Assembly: GCA_050183765.1 (NCBI GenBank)
Contig: JBFXAZ010000011.1
Location: 1-64,000 of the forward strand
DNA length: 64,000 nucleotides
Direction of reading: 5' to 3'
Source: JAFAZJ01 sp050183765
GTDB taxonomy: Bacteria > Pseudomonadota > Alphaproteobacteria > Reyranellales > Reyranellaceae
The first letter of the stretch is position 1; each line of letters starts with the position of its first letter. Below the pieces are notes generated by a model. That model was not told where the DNA came from, did no database searches, and was given only the letters and a program-made list of their open reading frames with translations. A program made the translations under genes and the position numbers. Positions 41,600-50,512 of this stretch are shown here, piece by piece.

Positions 41600-42650
41600 A
41601 CCTGTCCGGCGAGGCGATTTTCACGAACTTGTCCTTGCCGCGATCGACGATGTCGAACTTGCCTTCCTCCGTTTTCCCCGTGGGCTTGCCCCAACGGTCC
41701 TTGATCATGTGCTGGCGCACACGCCAGAGGTTCGATTGCGGGCCGCCGTGCACCAAACCGGCCGACCGCGATTCGGAGAGGATGACCAGCGCTTCGCCCG
41801 GCAGGTATTGCAGCACGGCACCCACCATCGCGACGTGGTGATAGGAGCCGTCGTTGAACGCCACGATGTCGTCGGCCTTGATGTCGCCGACCGTCTTGCG
41901 GTTGTGCGCCTCCTTGCTGACGTACGCCTCCTCGGTGGTCTGGGAGGTGACGGAGAGGGCGGGAAACTTGGCTTTGAGATAGAGGCCGGTGAAACCGTTG
42001 CAGTCGACGCCGAGATAGTCGTCGACCATCGTCTGCAGGTCATCGACGGCATACTCGTGTGTTTCCTTCGCCTCCTTCTTGCCGATCTTGGCGCGCACGG
42101 TGCTGAGCCCCAGGACCTCGCTACAGAGCACGATCCAGATCTGCAGCAGCTCGATCGTACGGGCCATCATGCGCGGCGAGCCCTTGCCGTTGAAGCTGGC
42201 GTTGACCTCTCCCCAGCCGACCGAGAGCAGGGTCCTGCCGTCCTTGCTGATCGTCAGCGTGCGGTCGCGGCTGTCGACGTCGAGATGACCTTTCAGCATC
42301 CCGGGCAGCCCGAACAGGAGGATGTCCTTGAGCCCGAGGCGAACCTTCGCCGAGTTGCCGGCGCGATTGTCGAGGCGGGTGTTGGCGTACTCGCGCACAG
42401 TCACGGTAATCGTGTCGGCGGTCCGCTGGAGCTTGCCCGCGGTCCCCCGGTACCGCGGAACTTCGATGGTGTGAAAGGCGCTGGCGTAGAGCATGGCGTT
42501 GCCCACGTGCAGGGCGCCGCGCTCGGCGAGTTCCATGATCGAGTCGCCTGCAGCGCTTGCTGCCTCGCCGATCAGGTTCGGCACCGTCGTGAGTGCCTGG
42601 GTCGTGAGGTCCAGCACGGAGTCAGCACCGGCGCGCTTCGGTGTGGCCAT
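41592..42650 (-). CDS. NlpC/P60-like hypothetical protein
   Basis: 352 residues, no signal peptide or membrane helix. The C-terminal third has a possible papain-like pair: Cys in LGVDCNGFTGLYLK (about residue 218) and His in YHHVAMVGAVL (about residue 275), in the usual order of NlpC/P60 or CHAP cysteine peptidases. The N-terminal 200 residues are novel to me. A peptidoglycan or amide target is possible. The start at 42650 gives a neutral N-terminus. Not in an operon. Confidence 0.6.
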   Translation of the reverse strand: MATPKRAGADSVLDLTTQALTTVPNLIGEAASAAGDSIMELAERGALHVGNAMLYASAFHTIEVPRYRGTAGKLQRTADTITVTVREYANTRLDNRAGNSAKVRLGLKDILLFGLPGMLKGHLDVDSRDRTLTISKDGRTLLSVGWGEVNASFNGKGSPRMMARTIELLQIWIVLCSEVLGLSTVRAKIGKKEAKETHEYAVDDLQTMVDDYLGVDCNGFTGLYLKAKFPALSVTSQTTEEAYVSKEAHNRKTVGDIKADDIVAFNDGSYHHVAMVGAVLQYLPGEALVILSESRSAGLVHGGPQSNLWRVRQHMIKDRWGKPTGKTEEGKFDIVDRGKDKFVKIASPDRFK

Positions 42651-42793
42651 CGGTACCTCCCTGCATCGGACGGCGCGGCGCGTCTCCTGACGCTGACCCG
42701 GCGACCGAGTTTCGGTCCAGTCAGATTGTCGTCAGCTTGTGGAATTGGCAAGGCCGCCGCCGTGGCTGGTTGGCGCGGTCCGCGTGCGCCTGA

Positions 42794-43846
42794 TCAGGCC
42801 GGCCCATACCACGCGCCGCGTCCGGCGCCGTGCAGGGTGAGATGGCCCCGCTCGACCAGCGCCTTCAGGTGATCCTTGATCGTGTGGCGGCTGACGCCGC
42901 TGGCCCGCACGGCCTCGGCCACGGTGATCCGGCCATGCTCGCGCACCAGGTCGAGGATGCGCACCGACAGGTCGGGCAGGGCGGCGAGCATCACCCGCTC
43001 GCGTTCCATCTTCTTCTCGAGGCGCCGCTTCTGCTCCCGAAGGGCGCGCAGGAAGAAATTCAGCCACGGGTTCCAGTCCGGCGCCGGCGTGCGGATGGTC
43101 GACTGGGTCCGTCGCAGCGACAGGTAGTAGGCTTCCTTGCTGCGCTCGATCACGCTCTCCAGCGAGCTGTAGGGCACATAGGCATAGCCCGCCCGCAGCA
43201 GCAGCAGCGTCGTCAGGATGCGCGACAGGCGGCCGTTGCCGTCCTGGAAGGGATGGATCTCGAGGAACACCACGGCGAAGACCGCGATGACCAGCAGCGG
43301 ATGCAGGCTTGCGTCCTTCTCCTGCTCGGCCATCCATTCGACCAGCTCGGCCATGCGGCGCGGCGTGTCGAAGGGCGTGGCGGTCTCGAACACGACACCG
43401 AGGCTGCGGCCTTGCTCGTCGAAGGCCTCGACGTGATTGGGCAGGGTCTTGTAGGAGCCGCGATGCCGCTCGTCCTTGGTCGAGTGGATCAGCAGGTCGC
43501 GATGGAGCTGGCGGATATGGTTCTCCGTCGGCGGCATCGCGTCATGGGCGTCGAAGATCGTCTCCATCACCGCGGCGTAGCCGGCGACCTCCTGCTCGTC
43601 GCGCGTGGCGAAGGCGCCGACGCGGATACCCGCCAGCAGCGTCTCGACCTCCCGGTCGCTGAGCCGGGCACCCTCGATGCGCGTGGAGGAGCCGACGCTC
43701 TCGATCGTGGCGACGCGGCGCAGGCTCGACAGGCGCTCCGGCGCGATCCGTCCAATCGCCCGCCAGGCGCCCTTGAACTCGTCGATCTCGGCGACCAGCG
43801 ACAGCATTTCCGGCGTGATGTGGAGCGTCGAAGTCTTGAGCGCCAT
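42794..43846 (-). CDS. Fic family AMP-transferase with C-terminal HTH
   Basis: 350 residues from ATG 43846 (ATG at 43873 would add nine). The catalytic motif HPFQDGNGRLSR is complete. The N-terminal inhibitory motif of class II Fic proteins appears as SSTRIEGA. The C-terminal 65 residues form a winged helix (ITVAEAVRASGVSRHTIKDH). Fic enzymes attach AMP to target proteins. The upstream region carries repeated TTGGATGGA, suggesting autoregulation by the HTH. It lies beside a type III restriction system, a typical defence context. Confidence 0.88.
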   Translation of the reverse strand: MALKTSTLHITPEMLSLVAEIDEFKGAWRAIGRIAPERLSSLRRVATIESVGSSTRIEGARLSDREVETLLAGIRVGAFATRDEQEVAGYAAVMETIFDAHDAMPPTENHIRQLHRDLLIHSTKDERHRGSYKTLPNHVEAFDEQGRSLGVVFETATPFDTPRRMAELVEWMAEQEKDASLHPLLVIAVFAVVFLEIHPFQDGNGRLSRILTTLLLLRAGYAYVPYSSLESVIERSKEAYYLSLRRTQSTIRTPAPDWNPWLNFFLRALREQKRRLEKKMERERVMLAALPDLSVRILDLVREHGRITVAEAVRASGVSRHTIKDHLKALVERGHLTLHGAGRGAWYGPA

Positions 43847-43856
43847 GCCATTAATC

Positions 43857-43919
43857 CATCCATTTTCATCCATTTATAGCGGCGATTCCATCCAATTGTC
43901 CATCTAATTCCATCCAATT
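43857..43919 (-). promoter_or_regulatory. iterated repeats upstream of fic gene
   Basis: TTCCATCCAATT occurs at 43886-43897 and 43908-43919, with the variant GTCCATCTAATT between and ATCCATCCATTTTCATCCAT at 43855-43874. Read on the minus strand these are AATTGGATGGA units spaced about one helical turn, possibly operator sites. Confidence 0.55.
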
Positions 43920-44162
43920 AACCTCGGGCGTCGCTCTTGCAAAAATAAGCCAAACCTCTCCCAAAGGTCGTGTATCTCGCGCCCGGTGGTGCTTTGGTGG
44001 TGACACGATCCAACCCGACGCGCAGCGGTCACGTCGGCCTACTGCTTTCGTCAGTGGCTCTCGTCGCGGGAAAAGTCATAGCAAGGTGTTTGGTATATTG
44101 ATGAGAACAATGGCCGTCGGACGGGCAATCTGGCGGCGGGGTGCAAGGGGAAGACAAGCTGA

Positions 44163-45704
44163 ATGCCCATCTTGAGTTGGCTCTCCCGCGACGAGGATAT
44201 TCGTGCCGCCGGCCGCGTTCCCTATCGCTTGTTGGAGGAGGTGCCTTCGCTGTCGGCTGGCGACTCGCAGGCCGAGAATCTGCTGATCCAAGGTGACAAT
44301 CTGGAAGCGCTCAAAGCGCTGCTGCCCTTTTACGCGGGGCAGGTGAAATGCATCTACATCGACCCACCCTACAACACCCGCTCGGCGTTCGAGCACTACG
44401 ACGACAATCTTGAGCACTCGCAATGGCTGGCGATGATGTGGCCGCGGTTGGAGCTGCTGCGCGAGTTGCTGGCGGAGGACGGTTCGATCTGGGTTTCGAT
44501 CGACGACAATGAAGGTCACTATCTAAAAGTCACTATGGATGAGGTATTCGGGCGAAAGAACTTCATTACGAATGTAATTTGGAGGAAGAATTACTCACCC
44601 AAGTCAAGTGCACGCCATTTCTCAGAGGATCACGATCACATACTCGTCTATGCCCGCAACGGAGACGTTTGGACACCAAATCCAATGCCAAGGACCGAGA
44701 AGCAAGACAAGGCTTACAAAAATCCAGATGGAGATCCAAGAGGCCCTTGGAAGACTAGCGATCTATCAGCTCGCAATTTCTATAGCCTCGGAAAGTACGA
44801 GATCACGACTCCAAGCGGGCGGCTGATCGAAGGACCACCCGGAGGGAATTACTGGCGCGTATCAAAGGAGAACTTCTGGAGACTGGATGCCGACAATCGG
44901 ATCTGGTGGGGAAAGAACAAAGATGCAATCCCCCAGATCAAGCGATTCCTTTCCGAGGTGAAGCAAGGCGTGACGCCTCAAACGCTCTGGTCGTATGAGG
45001 ATGTAGGGCACACACAAGAAGCAAAACAGGAGATCCTCTCGCTATTCTCTTCCGATGTGTTCATCACGCCAAAGCCTGAACGTCTCTTAGAAAGGGTTAT
45101 CCACCTCGCAACCAAGCCCGGTGATATGGTGCTCGACTCCTTCCTCGGGTCCGGTACCACGACCGCCGTCGCGCACAAGATGGCACGGCGTTGGATCGGC
45201 ATCGAAATGGGCGAGCATGCGGTTACGCATTGTGGACCTCGGCTGAACAAGGTCATCGAGGGAGAGCAAGGCGGCATTTCCCAATCTGTCGGCTGGAAGG
45301 GTGGTGGCGGATTTCGCTTTTGCCGCCTTGGCGCGCCGGTCTTTGACGAACAAGGCTCCATCCGTTCAGACATCCGGTTCCCGGTTCTTGCCGCGCATGT
45401 ATGGTTTAGCGAGACCGCCAAGCCCTGGAAGGCGACCAAGGCGACACCCTTTCTCGGTATTCAGGACGGCCGTGCGTTTGCGCTGCTCTACAACGGCGTG
45501 CTCGGCGACAAGCGTCCCGATGGCGGCAACGTGCTGACGCGCACGACGCTGGGGCTGGTCATCAAAGCGATCCGGGCGAAGGACGCCAAGTTCTCCGGGC
45601 CGATCACGATCTATGGCGAGCAGTCGCGTCTAGCCGCGTCGACGCTTGAGCGGGAGGGCGTGACGTTCAAGCAGACGCCCTACGACGTCAAGGCGCGACG
45701 GTAG
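44163..45704 (+). CDS. mod: type III restriction-modification methyltransferase Mod
   Basis: 513 residues. Beta-class order: DPPYNT catalytic motif near residue 73, then a target-recognition region, then the AdoMet motif DSFLGSGTTTAVAHKM near residue 322. Methylates adenine in the host recognition sequence and guides Res. The central part (about 44515-45110) is markedly AT-richer with different codon use than both ends, suggesting domain exchange. The C-terminal 140 residues form a separate domain. Res follows after eight bases. ATG 44163 is preceded by GGGGAAG. Confidence 0.9.
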   Translation: MPILSWLSRDEDIRAAGRVPYRLLEEVPSLSAGDSQAENLLIQGDNLEALKALLPFYAGQVKCIYIDPPYNTRSAFEHYDDNLEHSQWLAMMWPRLELLRELLAEDGSIWVSIDDNEGHYLKVTMDEVFGRKNFITNVIWRKNYSPKSSARHFSEDHDHILVYARNGDVWTPNPMPRTEKQDKAYKNPDGDPRGPWKTSDLSARNFYSLGKYEITTPSGRLIEGPPGGNYWRVSKENFWRLDADNRIWWGKNKDAIPQIKRFLSEVKQGVTPQTLWSYEDVGHTQEAKQEILSLFSSDVFITPKPERLLERVIHLATKPGDMVLDSFLGSGTTTAVAHKMARRWIGIEMGEHAVTHCGPRLNKVIEGEQGGISQSVGWKGGGGFRFCRLGAPVFDEQGSIRSDIRFPVLAAHVWFSETAKPWKATKATPFLGIQDGRAFALLYNGVLGDKRPDGGNVLTRTTLGLVIKAIRAKDAKFSGPITIYGEQSRLAASTLEREGVTFKQTPYDVKARR

Positions 45705-45712
45705 GGGCGGCC

Positions 45713-48373
45713 ATGAACCTCAAGCCATACCAGGCCGAAACCCTCGCCGTTCTGCGCCGCTTCCTGGAGGAGGCACGCGTTGCCGGACCGGACAACGCCT
45801 ACCGCACCATTACGGCTGAGCCGGAACAGGCGAGGCGTCTCGGCCAGTATCGCACCGACTACAAGCCCCTCGATGGTTTGCCGGGCATGCCATACGTCTG
45901 CCTCCGGCTTCCGACAGGCGGCGGGAAGACGATCCTCGCCGCACACGCCGTCGGCGTGGCGCGCGACGCCTGGATGGAGAAGGACTATCCGCTGGTCCTG
46001 TGGTTGGTCCCGTCGAATACCATCCGCCAGCAGACCGTCGAGGCCTTGAAGAACCCGCGCCACGCGTATCGCCAGGCGCTCGACGACACGTTTGAAGGTC
46101 GGGTGCGCGTCTTCGACATCGCCGACTTCACGACGATCCGGCCGCACGACATCCGCGACAACGCCTGCATTGTCGTCGGCACCATCCAGACCCTGCGGGT
46201 GAGTAACACCGAAGGCCGCAAGGTCTATGCCCACAACGAGAATCTGGAACCCCATTTCAGCGTCGTGCCCGGATCGACCGCCGGCCTGGAGCAGCGCGAC
46301 GGATCGACCGACAAAGTCGGCGATCCACGGTTCTCCTTCGCCAATCTGCTGCACATCCACCGCCCCCTGATGATTGTCGACGAGGCGCATGGCGCGGTCA
46401 CGGGGCTGACGCGCGAGATGCAGGCCCGGGTCAATCCCTGCGCCATTGTCGAGTTCACGGCCACGCCGCGGTTCAACTCGAACATCCTGCACAGCGTCAC
46501 CGCGCAAGAGTTGAAGGCGGCCGAGATGGTCAAGCTGCCCATCGTCCTGGCGGAACACGACAACTGGCAGCTTGCAGTCAATGGGGCGGTTGTCAGCCGC
46601 GCCGCGCTGGCGGAAGCGGCGAAGAACGAGGTGGACTACATCCGTCCGATCGTCCTGTTCCAGGCGCAGCCGCGCAATCAGGAGGTCACGGCCGAGGCGC
46701 TGAAGAAGCACCTCATGGACGCCGAGCAGATTCCCGAAGAGCGCATTGCCATCGCCACCGGCGATCAGCGGGAACTCGATGGCATCGATCTGTTCGATCG
46801 CGAGTGTCCGATCGAGTACGTCATCACCGTCGAGGCGCTCAAGGAAGGCTGGGACTGTTCGTTTGCCTATGTGTTCTGCTCCGTGCAGCGCATCCAGAGT
46901 GCGACCGATGTCGAACAGTTGCTCGGTCGGGTGTTGCGGATGCCCTATGCGCGGCGACGCAAGACAGACACATTGAATCGAGCTTTTGCACACGTCTCCG
47001 AGCCCTCGTTCGGCGCGGCCGCGTCTTCGCTGACCGACAAGCTGGTCGGCATGGGTTTCGACGAGGAGGAGGCGAGCGACGCCATCGCCCCCGCACAGCG
47101 ACACACTGACCACACAGGCCAGCTCGCCCCCCCACCGAACCCCGTGCCCGTCTTTCGCCGCACGCTCCCCGAGACTGCCGACATCATGGCTGTGCTGGCC
47201 GAGGTCGCGAAGGCCGACGGCCTCGCGACTGTCGAGAAGGGCGACGGCGTTCTGACGATCGCGATCTCGGGGCCACTCGCGCCAAGTGTCGAGGCGGCGA
47301 TCGCCGCCGCACTTCCCGACAGCGAGCGCAAGGAGCTCTCAGAAGCGGCGCGGGCCTATCGTGCCGAGGTCGAGTCGCGGTTGTCGCCGGCCGATCGAGG
47401 CGAAGTGTTCCGTGCCGGGCGCCTTGTCACCGAGGTTCAGGGCGAGTTCGTTTTCGCCGATACGGACGTGCTCATCGAGGATCATGCCTGGTCGCTGACA
47501 TCGCACCCGGTCCGTTTGAGCGAGGTGGCCTTCTCGATCCGCGAGACGGCGCGAAGCTTCGAGATCGACCTCGACGGCCAGCACATCGTGTATCAGTACG
47601 CCGGCGAAGACGAGCAGCGTGCGCTGGAGGTCGACGTCGAGGGGTGGTCCCCTGCGAGTCTCGCACTCTGGCTGGCGCGGCAGTTGCGGCAGGACGACAT
47701 TCACCCGAACGATCTCCAACGATGGCTGACCGACTGCGTCGGCCATCTCGTGAGCGTGCGGCACATCCACATTGCGGCTCTCATGCGTGCGAAGTTCATT
47801 CTCGCGCGCAAGCTGCGGGAGCGAATTATTGCAGCGCGGCTGGCCGAACGGGGTGAGGTTTATCAGCGATACCTGTTCGCGCCTGAGGCAAAGGTCGACG
47901 TATCGTTCGACAACGGCTTCGATTTTCGGCAGGGCATATATGCGGACGTGAAGAAGCACCGCGCAGGCCGATGGAAACCTGCCAAGCACTTCCTCGGGCC
48001 GGACAATGTTCCCGCCTTCGACGGTGCCACCCAGGGCGAGGAGTTTCAGTGTGCCCAGGTGATCGACAGCCTGCCGAGCGTGCGATTCTGGCTGCGCAAT
48101 GTCGCGAAGCACCCGGATTCGTTCTGGCTGCCGACCGTCGCCGGCCGGTTCTACCCGGACTTCGTGGCGGTACTGACCGATGGTCGCCAGATGGTGATTG
48201 AGTACAAGGGCGCGCTTCTGGCGGCGCCAGGTTCGGACGACACGGACGAGAAGCGCGCCATCGGATTGCGGTGGGAGCAGGTCAGCAAGGGCAAGGGGCT
48301 ATTTCTGACAGTTGAGAAGAGGATCGGCGACCGCGATATGCGTGGTCAATTGCTCGATAAGATTGGGCGTTAG
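45713..48373 (+). CDS. res: type III restriction endonuclease Res (helicase-nuclease)
   Basis: 886 residues. Helicase motifs are complete: LPTGGGKTILAAHAVG (Walker A near residue 68), VDEAHGA (motif II near 222), EFTATPR (motif III) and the motif VI region LLGRVLRMPYA. Near residue 815-835, FYPDFVAVLTDGRQ then VIEYKG is the PD-ExK nuclease site of type III Res. Uses ATP to communicate between two head-to-head sites and cuts DNA. Overlap with mod is none, spacing eight bases; the ribosome site is the GGGGCGG just after the mod stop. Confidence 0.92.
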   Translation: MNLKPYQAETLAVLRRFLEEARVAGPDNAYRTITAEPEQARRLGQYRTDYKPLDGLPGMPYVCLRLPTGGGKTILAAHAVGVARDAWMEKDYPLVLWLVPSNTIRQQTVEALKNPRHAYRQALDDTFEGRVRVFDIADFTTIRPHDIRDNACIVVGTIQTLRVSNTEGRKVYAHNENLEPHFSVVPGSTAGLEQRDGSTDKVGDPRFSFANLLHIHRPLMIVDEAHGAVTGLTREMQARVNPCAIVEFTATPRFNSNILHSVTAQELKAAEMVKLPIVLAEHDNWQLAVNGAVVSRAALAEAAKNEVDYIRPIVLFQAQPRNQEVTAEALKKHLMDAEQIPEERIAIATGDQRELDGIDLFDRECPIEYVITVEALKEGWDCSFAYVFCSVQRIQSATDVEQLLGRVLRMPYARRRKTDTLNRAFAHVSEPSFGAAASSLTDKLVGMGFDEEEASDAIAPAQRHTDHTGQLAPPPNPVPVFRRTLPETADIMAVLAEVAKADGLATVEKGDGVLTIAISGPLAPSVEAAIAAALPDSERKELSEAARAYRAEVESRLSPADRGEVFRAGRLVTEVQGEFVFADTDVLIEDHAWSLTSHPVRLSEVAFSIRETARSFEIDLDGQHIVYQYAGEDEQRALEVDVEGWSPASLALWLARQLRQDDIHPNDLQRWLTDCVGHLVSVRHIHIAALMRAKFILARKLRERIIAARLAERGEVYQRYLFAPEAKVDVSFDNGFDFRQGIYADVKKHRAGRWKPAKHFLGPDNVPAFDGATQGEEFQCAQVIDSLPSVRFWLRNVAKHPDSFWLPTVAGRFYPDFVAVLTDGRQMVIEYKGALLAAPGSDDTDEKRAIGLRWEQVSKGKGLFLTVEKRIGDRDMRGQLLDKIGR

Positions 48374-48383
48374 CTCTTTTCGC

Positions 48384-48434
48384 CGACCACCGTAGGGGCG
48401 GAAATCACGCGGCCGAGGCGAGGGCGGTAGAATG
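48384..48434 (+). promoter_or_regulatory. leaderless phage-type promoter element, copy 1
   Basis: CGAC-N4-GTAGGGGCGGAAAT (48384-48405), exactly 22 bases, then TAGAATG (48428-48434). The ATG of the repeat-peptide gene is at 48439, 11 bases from the T. First of six copies. Confidence 0.75.
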
Positions 48435-48438
48435 GAGC

Positions 48439-48726
48439 ATGGCTCTGCCTTGCCCTCCTGCCAGCCGCCAAGCTTCGTCGCTCATCGCCGTTCAGTCGGC
48501 CGATTCGCACGCGCGGCAGCCATGGAAAACCATCGCTATCGGCGCTATTTCGACCGGACCATGTGAAACCATAGCATTCCGAGGATTCTCGCCGAAACCA
48601 TGGCAAACCATGGCAGTCGGCATTCCCGCCAGACCATGGCAAACCATAGCAATCGACCCATCGCCGAGCCCATTGCAAACCATGGCAATCGGTGCAGCCT
48701 GCGGTGCATGCCCACGCTCTATCTGA
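48439..48726 (+). CDS. tandem-repeat small protein under leaderless promoter
   Basis: 95 residues. After a 31-residue head come five units of 12-13 residues with a conserved PWQTMAIG-like core (PWKTIAIG, PCETIAFR, PWQTMAVG, PWQTIAID, PLQTMAIG), then a Cys-containing tail. No family recognised. Unit spacing is 39, 39, 36 and 36 bases, all multiples of three, which supports translation, and this frame is the one preceded by the promoter element. The reverse strand also has an open repeat frame (CYGLPW units), a weaker alternative. It overlaps the kinase gene by 19 bases. Confidence 0.5.
   Translation: MALPCPPASRQASSLIAVQSADSHARQPWKTIAIGAISTGPCETIAFRGFSPKPWQTMAVGIPARPWQTIAIDPSPSPLQTMAIGAACGACPRSI
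48520..48692 (+). repeat. five-unit CCATGG direct repeat
   Basis: Units with the core CCATGGCAAACCATGGCAATCG-like sequence start at 48520, 48559, 48598, 48634 and 48670 and are separated by 13-16 variable bases. Each unit holds one or two CCATGG palindromes. Confidence 0.8.
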
Positions 48727-49187
48727 TCGCCGGCAAGATCGGCGCCGGCAAGTCGACCCTGGCGCGTCAGCTCGTGGCGCGGCCGGCGACCTTGCTGATC
48801 GGCGAGGATCACTGGACCTCGCATCTCTTCGCCGACGAGCTCAAGACGATCGACGACTACCGCCGCCTGTCCGCCAGGCTGCGCGCGGCGATGGCGCCGC
48901 ACATCGTCGAGATCCTGCGGCTCGGCCTGTCGGTGGTGCTCGACTTCCCCGCCAACACGAAGGTGCAGCGCGGCTGGATGCGCGGGCTGATCGACGCGGC
49001 GCAGGTGCCGCACGAGCTGCACCTTCTGGATCTGCCCGATGCGGTCTGTCTAGAGCGGCTGCATCGGCGCAATGCCGGCGGTGCGCATCCGTTTCAGGTC
49101 ACCGACGCGGAGTTCGCCCAGTTCACCCGGCACTTCTCGACGCCGGCGCCGGAGGAGGGCTTCAACGTCATCGTTCACGGGCCCTGA
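48708..49187 (+). CDS. P-loop kinase of zeta-toxin/AAA_33 type
   Basis: 159 residues. Walker A is LIAGKIGAGKSTLARQL at the N-terminus; the pattern DFPANTKVQRGWMRGL and HLLDLPDAVCLERLHRRN fits the small kinase group with zeta-like or nucleoside-kinase fold. It may phosphorylate a small metabolite or a sugar nucleotide. ATG 48708 places the P-loop at its usual N-terminal position. It overlaps the repeat-protein frame and ends 13 bases inside the convergent MFS gene. Confidence 0.78.
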   Translation: MPTLYLIAGKIGAGKSTLARQLVARPATLLIGEDHWTSHLFADELKTIDDYRRLSARLRAAMAPHIVEILRLGLSVVLDFPANTKVQRGWMRGLIDAAQVPHELHLLDLPDAVCLERLHRRNAGGAHPFQVTDAEFAQFTRHFSTPAPEEGFNVIVHGP

Positions 49188-50347
49188 TTCTTCGGCACCC
49201 GCACCAGCATGAGCGCGAGCAGCGCGCCCACCATCAACGCGGTCGAGACCACCAGCACACCCGCGCCGTAGCGCTCGATCAGGAAGGCGAAGCCCAGCGG
49301 CGCGCCGGCCTGCAGGATGCGCGCGGGCGCGCCGATGATGCCCAGGCGATAGCCGTAGCTTTGCGGCCCGAACAGCGCCAGCGGGACCGTGCCGCGCGCG
49401 ATGGTGATGATGCCGTTGCCCAGGCCGTGCAGCACGGCGAAGGCGTAGGCGACGAGGCCGCTGCCCGACAGGGCGACGACCAGCGCGCCGATCGGGTGCG
49501 TGATCATCGCCAGCCGGCCCGAGACCAGCGGATGGAAGCGCGCCAGCACGCTGGCCTCGAAGATCCGCGCCGCCACCTGCGCCGGGCCGATCAACGCCGA
49601 GGCGGCGATCGCCGCGGCGGGCGAGGCGCCGGCCGCTTCGAGGATGCGCGGGAAGTGCGCGGCCATGCCGGCGGTCACCACCCACGCCAGCGCGAAGGCG
49701 GTGGCCAGCAGCACCAGGGTGCGATCGATCGGCACCGGCGCGTCCTTGGCTTTCTTGTCGGTGGCCGTGATCGTCGGTCGCGGCAGCAGGAAGAGATTGG
49801 CCGGCAGGCCGAGCAGGAGATGCGCGGCGGCCCAGGCGAAACAAGTCTCGCGCCAGCCCAGGGTGGCGATGCCCCAGGCGGTGAGCGGCCAGCCCACGGT
49901 ACTGGCGAAGCCGGCGATCAGGGTGATGCCGGTGATCGGCTTGCGCGCGGCGGTGCCGTAGATGCGGCCCAGAGTGGCGAAGGCCGCGTCGTACAGCCCC
50001 ATCGACATGCCCAGCCCCAGCGCCAGCCAGGCGAAGCCCAGCAGCACGGGTCCCTTCGCCAGCGCCAGCAGCACCAGCCCGATGGCGAAGGTGACGTTCG
50101 AGGCGGCCAGCACTGAGTTGCCGCCGACCGCGTCGATGCGCCGGCCGACGCGCGGACCGAGGAAGCCCGAGATCAGCAGCGAGGCGGAGAAGGCGCCGAA
50201 GAACCACTGGGTCGACACGCCGGTGTCGTGCGCGATGACGTCGCCCAGCACCGCTGCCAGGTAGTAACTCGAGGCCCAGGCCAGGGTCTGTGTCGTGCCG
50301 AGAACGATGACCGTCGGCAGCGTTCGATCGGACATGTCGACAGCCAT
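49175..50347 (-). CDS. MFS transporter
   Basis: 390 residues (ATG 50347; 50335 is an alternative), twelve predicted helices. The N-terminus TVIVLGTTQTLAWASSYYLAAVLG is seen in a subset of small-molecule exporters in alphaproteobacteria. The helix 2-3 loop reads GPRVGRRIDAVGG, the MFS motif A region. A perfect inverted repeat ATGTTTCC...GGAAACAT lies immediately upstream, likely an operator. Substrate unknown. Resembles the MFS protein at 40379. Confidence 0.82.
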   Translation of the reverse strand: MAVDMSDRTLPTVIVLGTTQTLAWASSYYLAAVLGDVIAHDTGVSTQWFFGAFSASLLISGFLGPRVGRRIDAVGGNSVLAASNVTFAIGLVLLALAKGPVLLGFAWLALGLGMSMGLYDAAFATLGRIYGTAARKPITGITLIAGFASTVGWPLTAWGIATLGWRETCFAWAAAHLLLGLPANLFLLPRPTITATDKKAKDAPVPIDRTLVLLATAFALAWVVTAGMAAHFPRILEAAGASPAAAIAASALIGPAQVAARIFEASVLARFHPLVSGRLAMITHPIGALVVALSGSGLVAYAFAVLHGLGNGIITIARGTVPLALFGPQSYGYRLGIIGAPARILQAGAPLGFAFLIERYGAGVLVVSTALMVGALLALMLVRVPKNQGP

Positions 50348-50350
50348 GCC

Positions 50351-50374
50351 ATGTTTCCAGAAGGATGGAAACAT
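50351..50374. promoter_or_regulatory. inverted repeat near MFS start
   Basis: ATGTTTCC (50351-50358) and GGAAACAT (50367-50374), perfect eight-base arms with an eight-base spacer, only three bases upstream of the MFS ATG. A dimeric repressor site is likely, with no regulator gene adjacent. Confidence 0.5.
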
Positions 50375-50512
50375 CGACAGACGCGGCGCTTGTCTGACGG
50401 CCGGCACAGCGCCGTTCCATGCGGCCGGCACATCGAACCAGGCGGGCATCGTCCGCAACCGTCCCCGGCGAGCGCGCGTTGCAGCAACGACCACCGCCGA
50501 GGAGATCCGCCC

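Noticed and set aside
45701..45715. GTAGGGGCGG just before the res start, like the core of the promoter element
   Set aside because: It lacks AAAT, has CGAC with the wrong spacing and no -10-like element at 22 bases. It is the mod stop codon followed by the res ribosome site.
48520..48692. Regular direct repeats that look like a small CRISPR array
   Set aside because: Units are imperfect, spacers are only 13-16 bases, spacing is a multiple of three and no cas genes are present.
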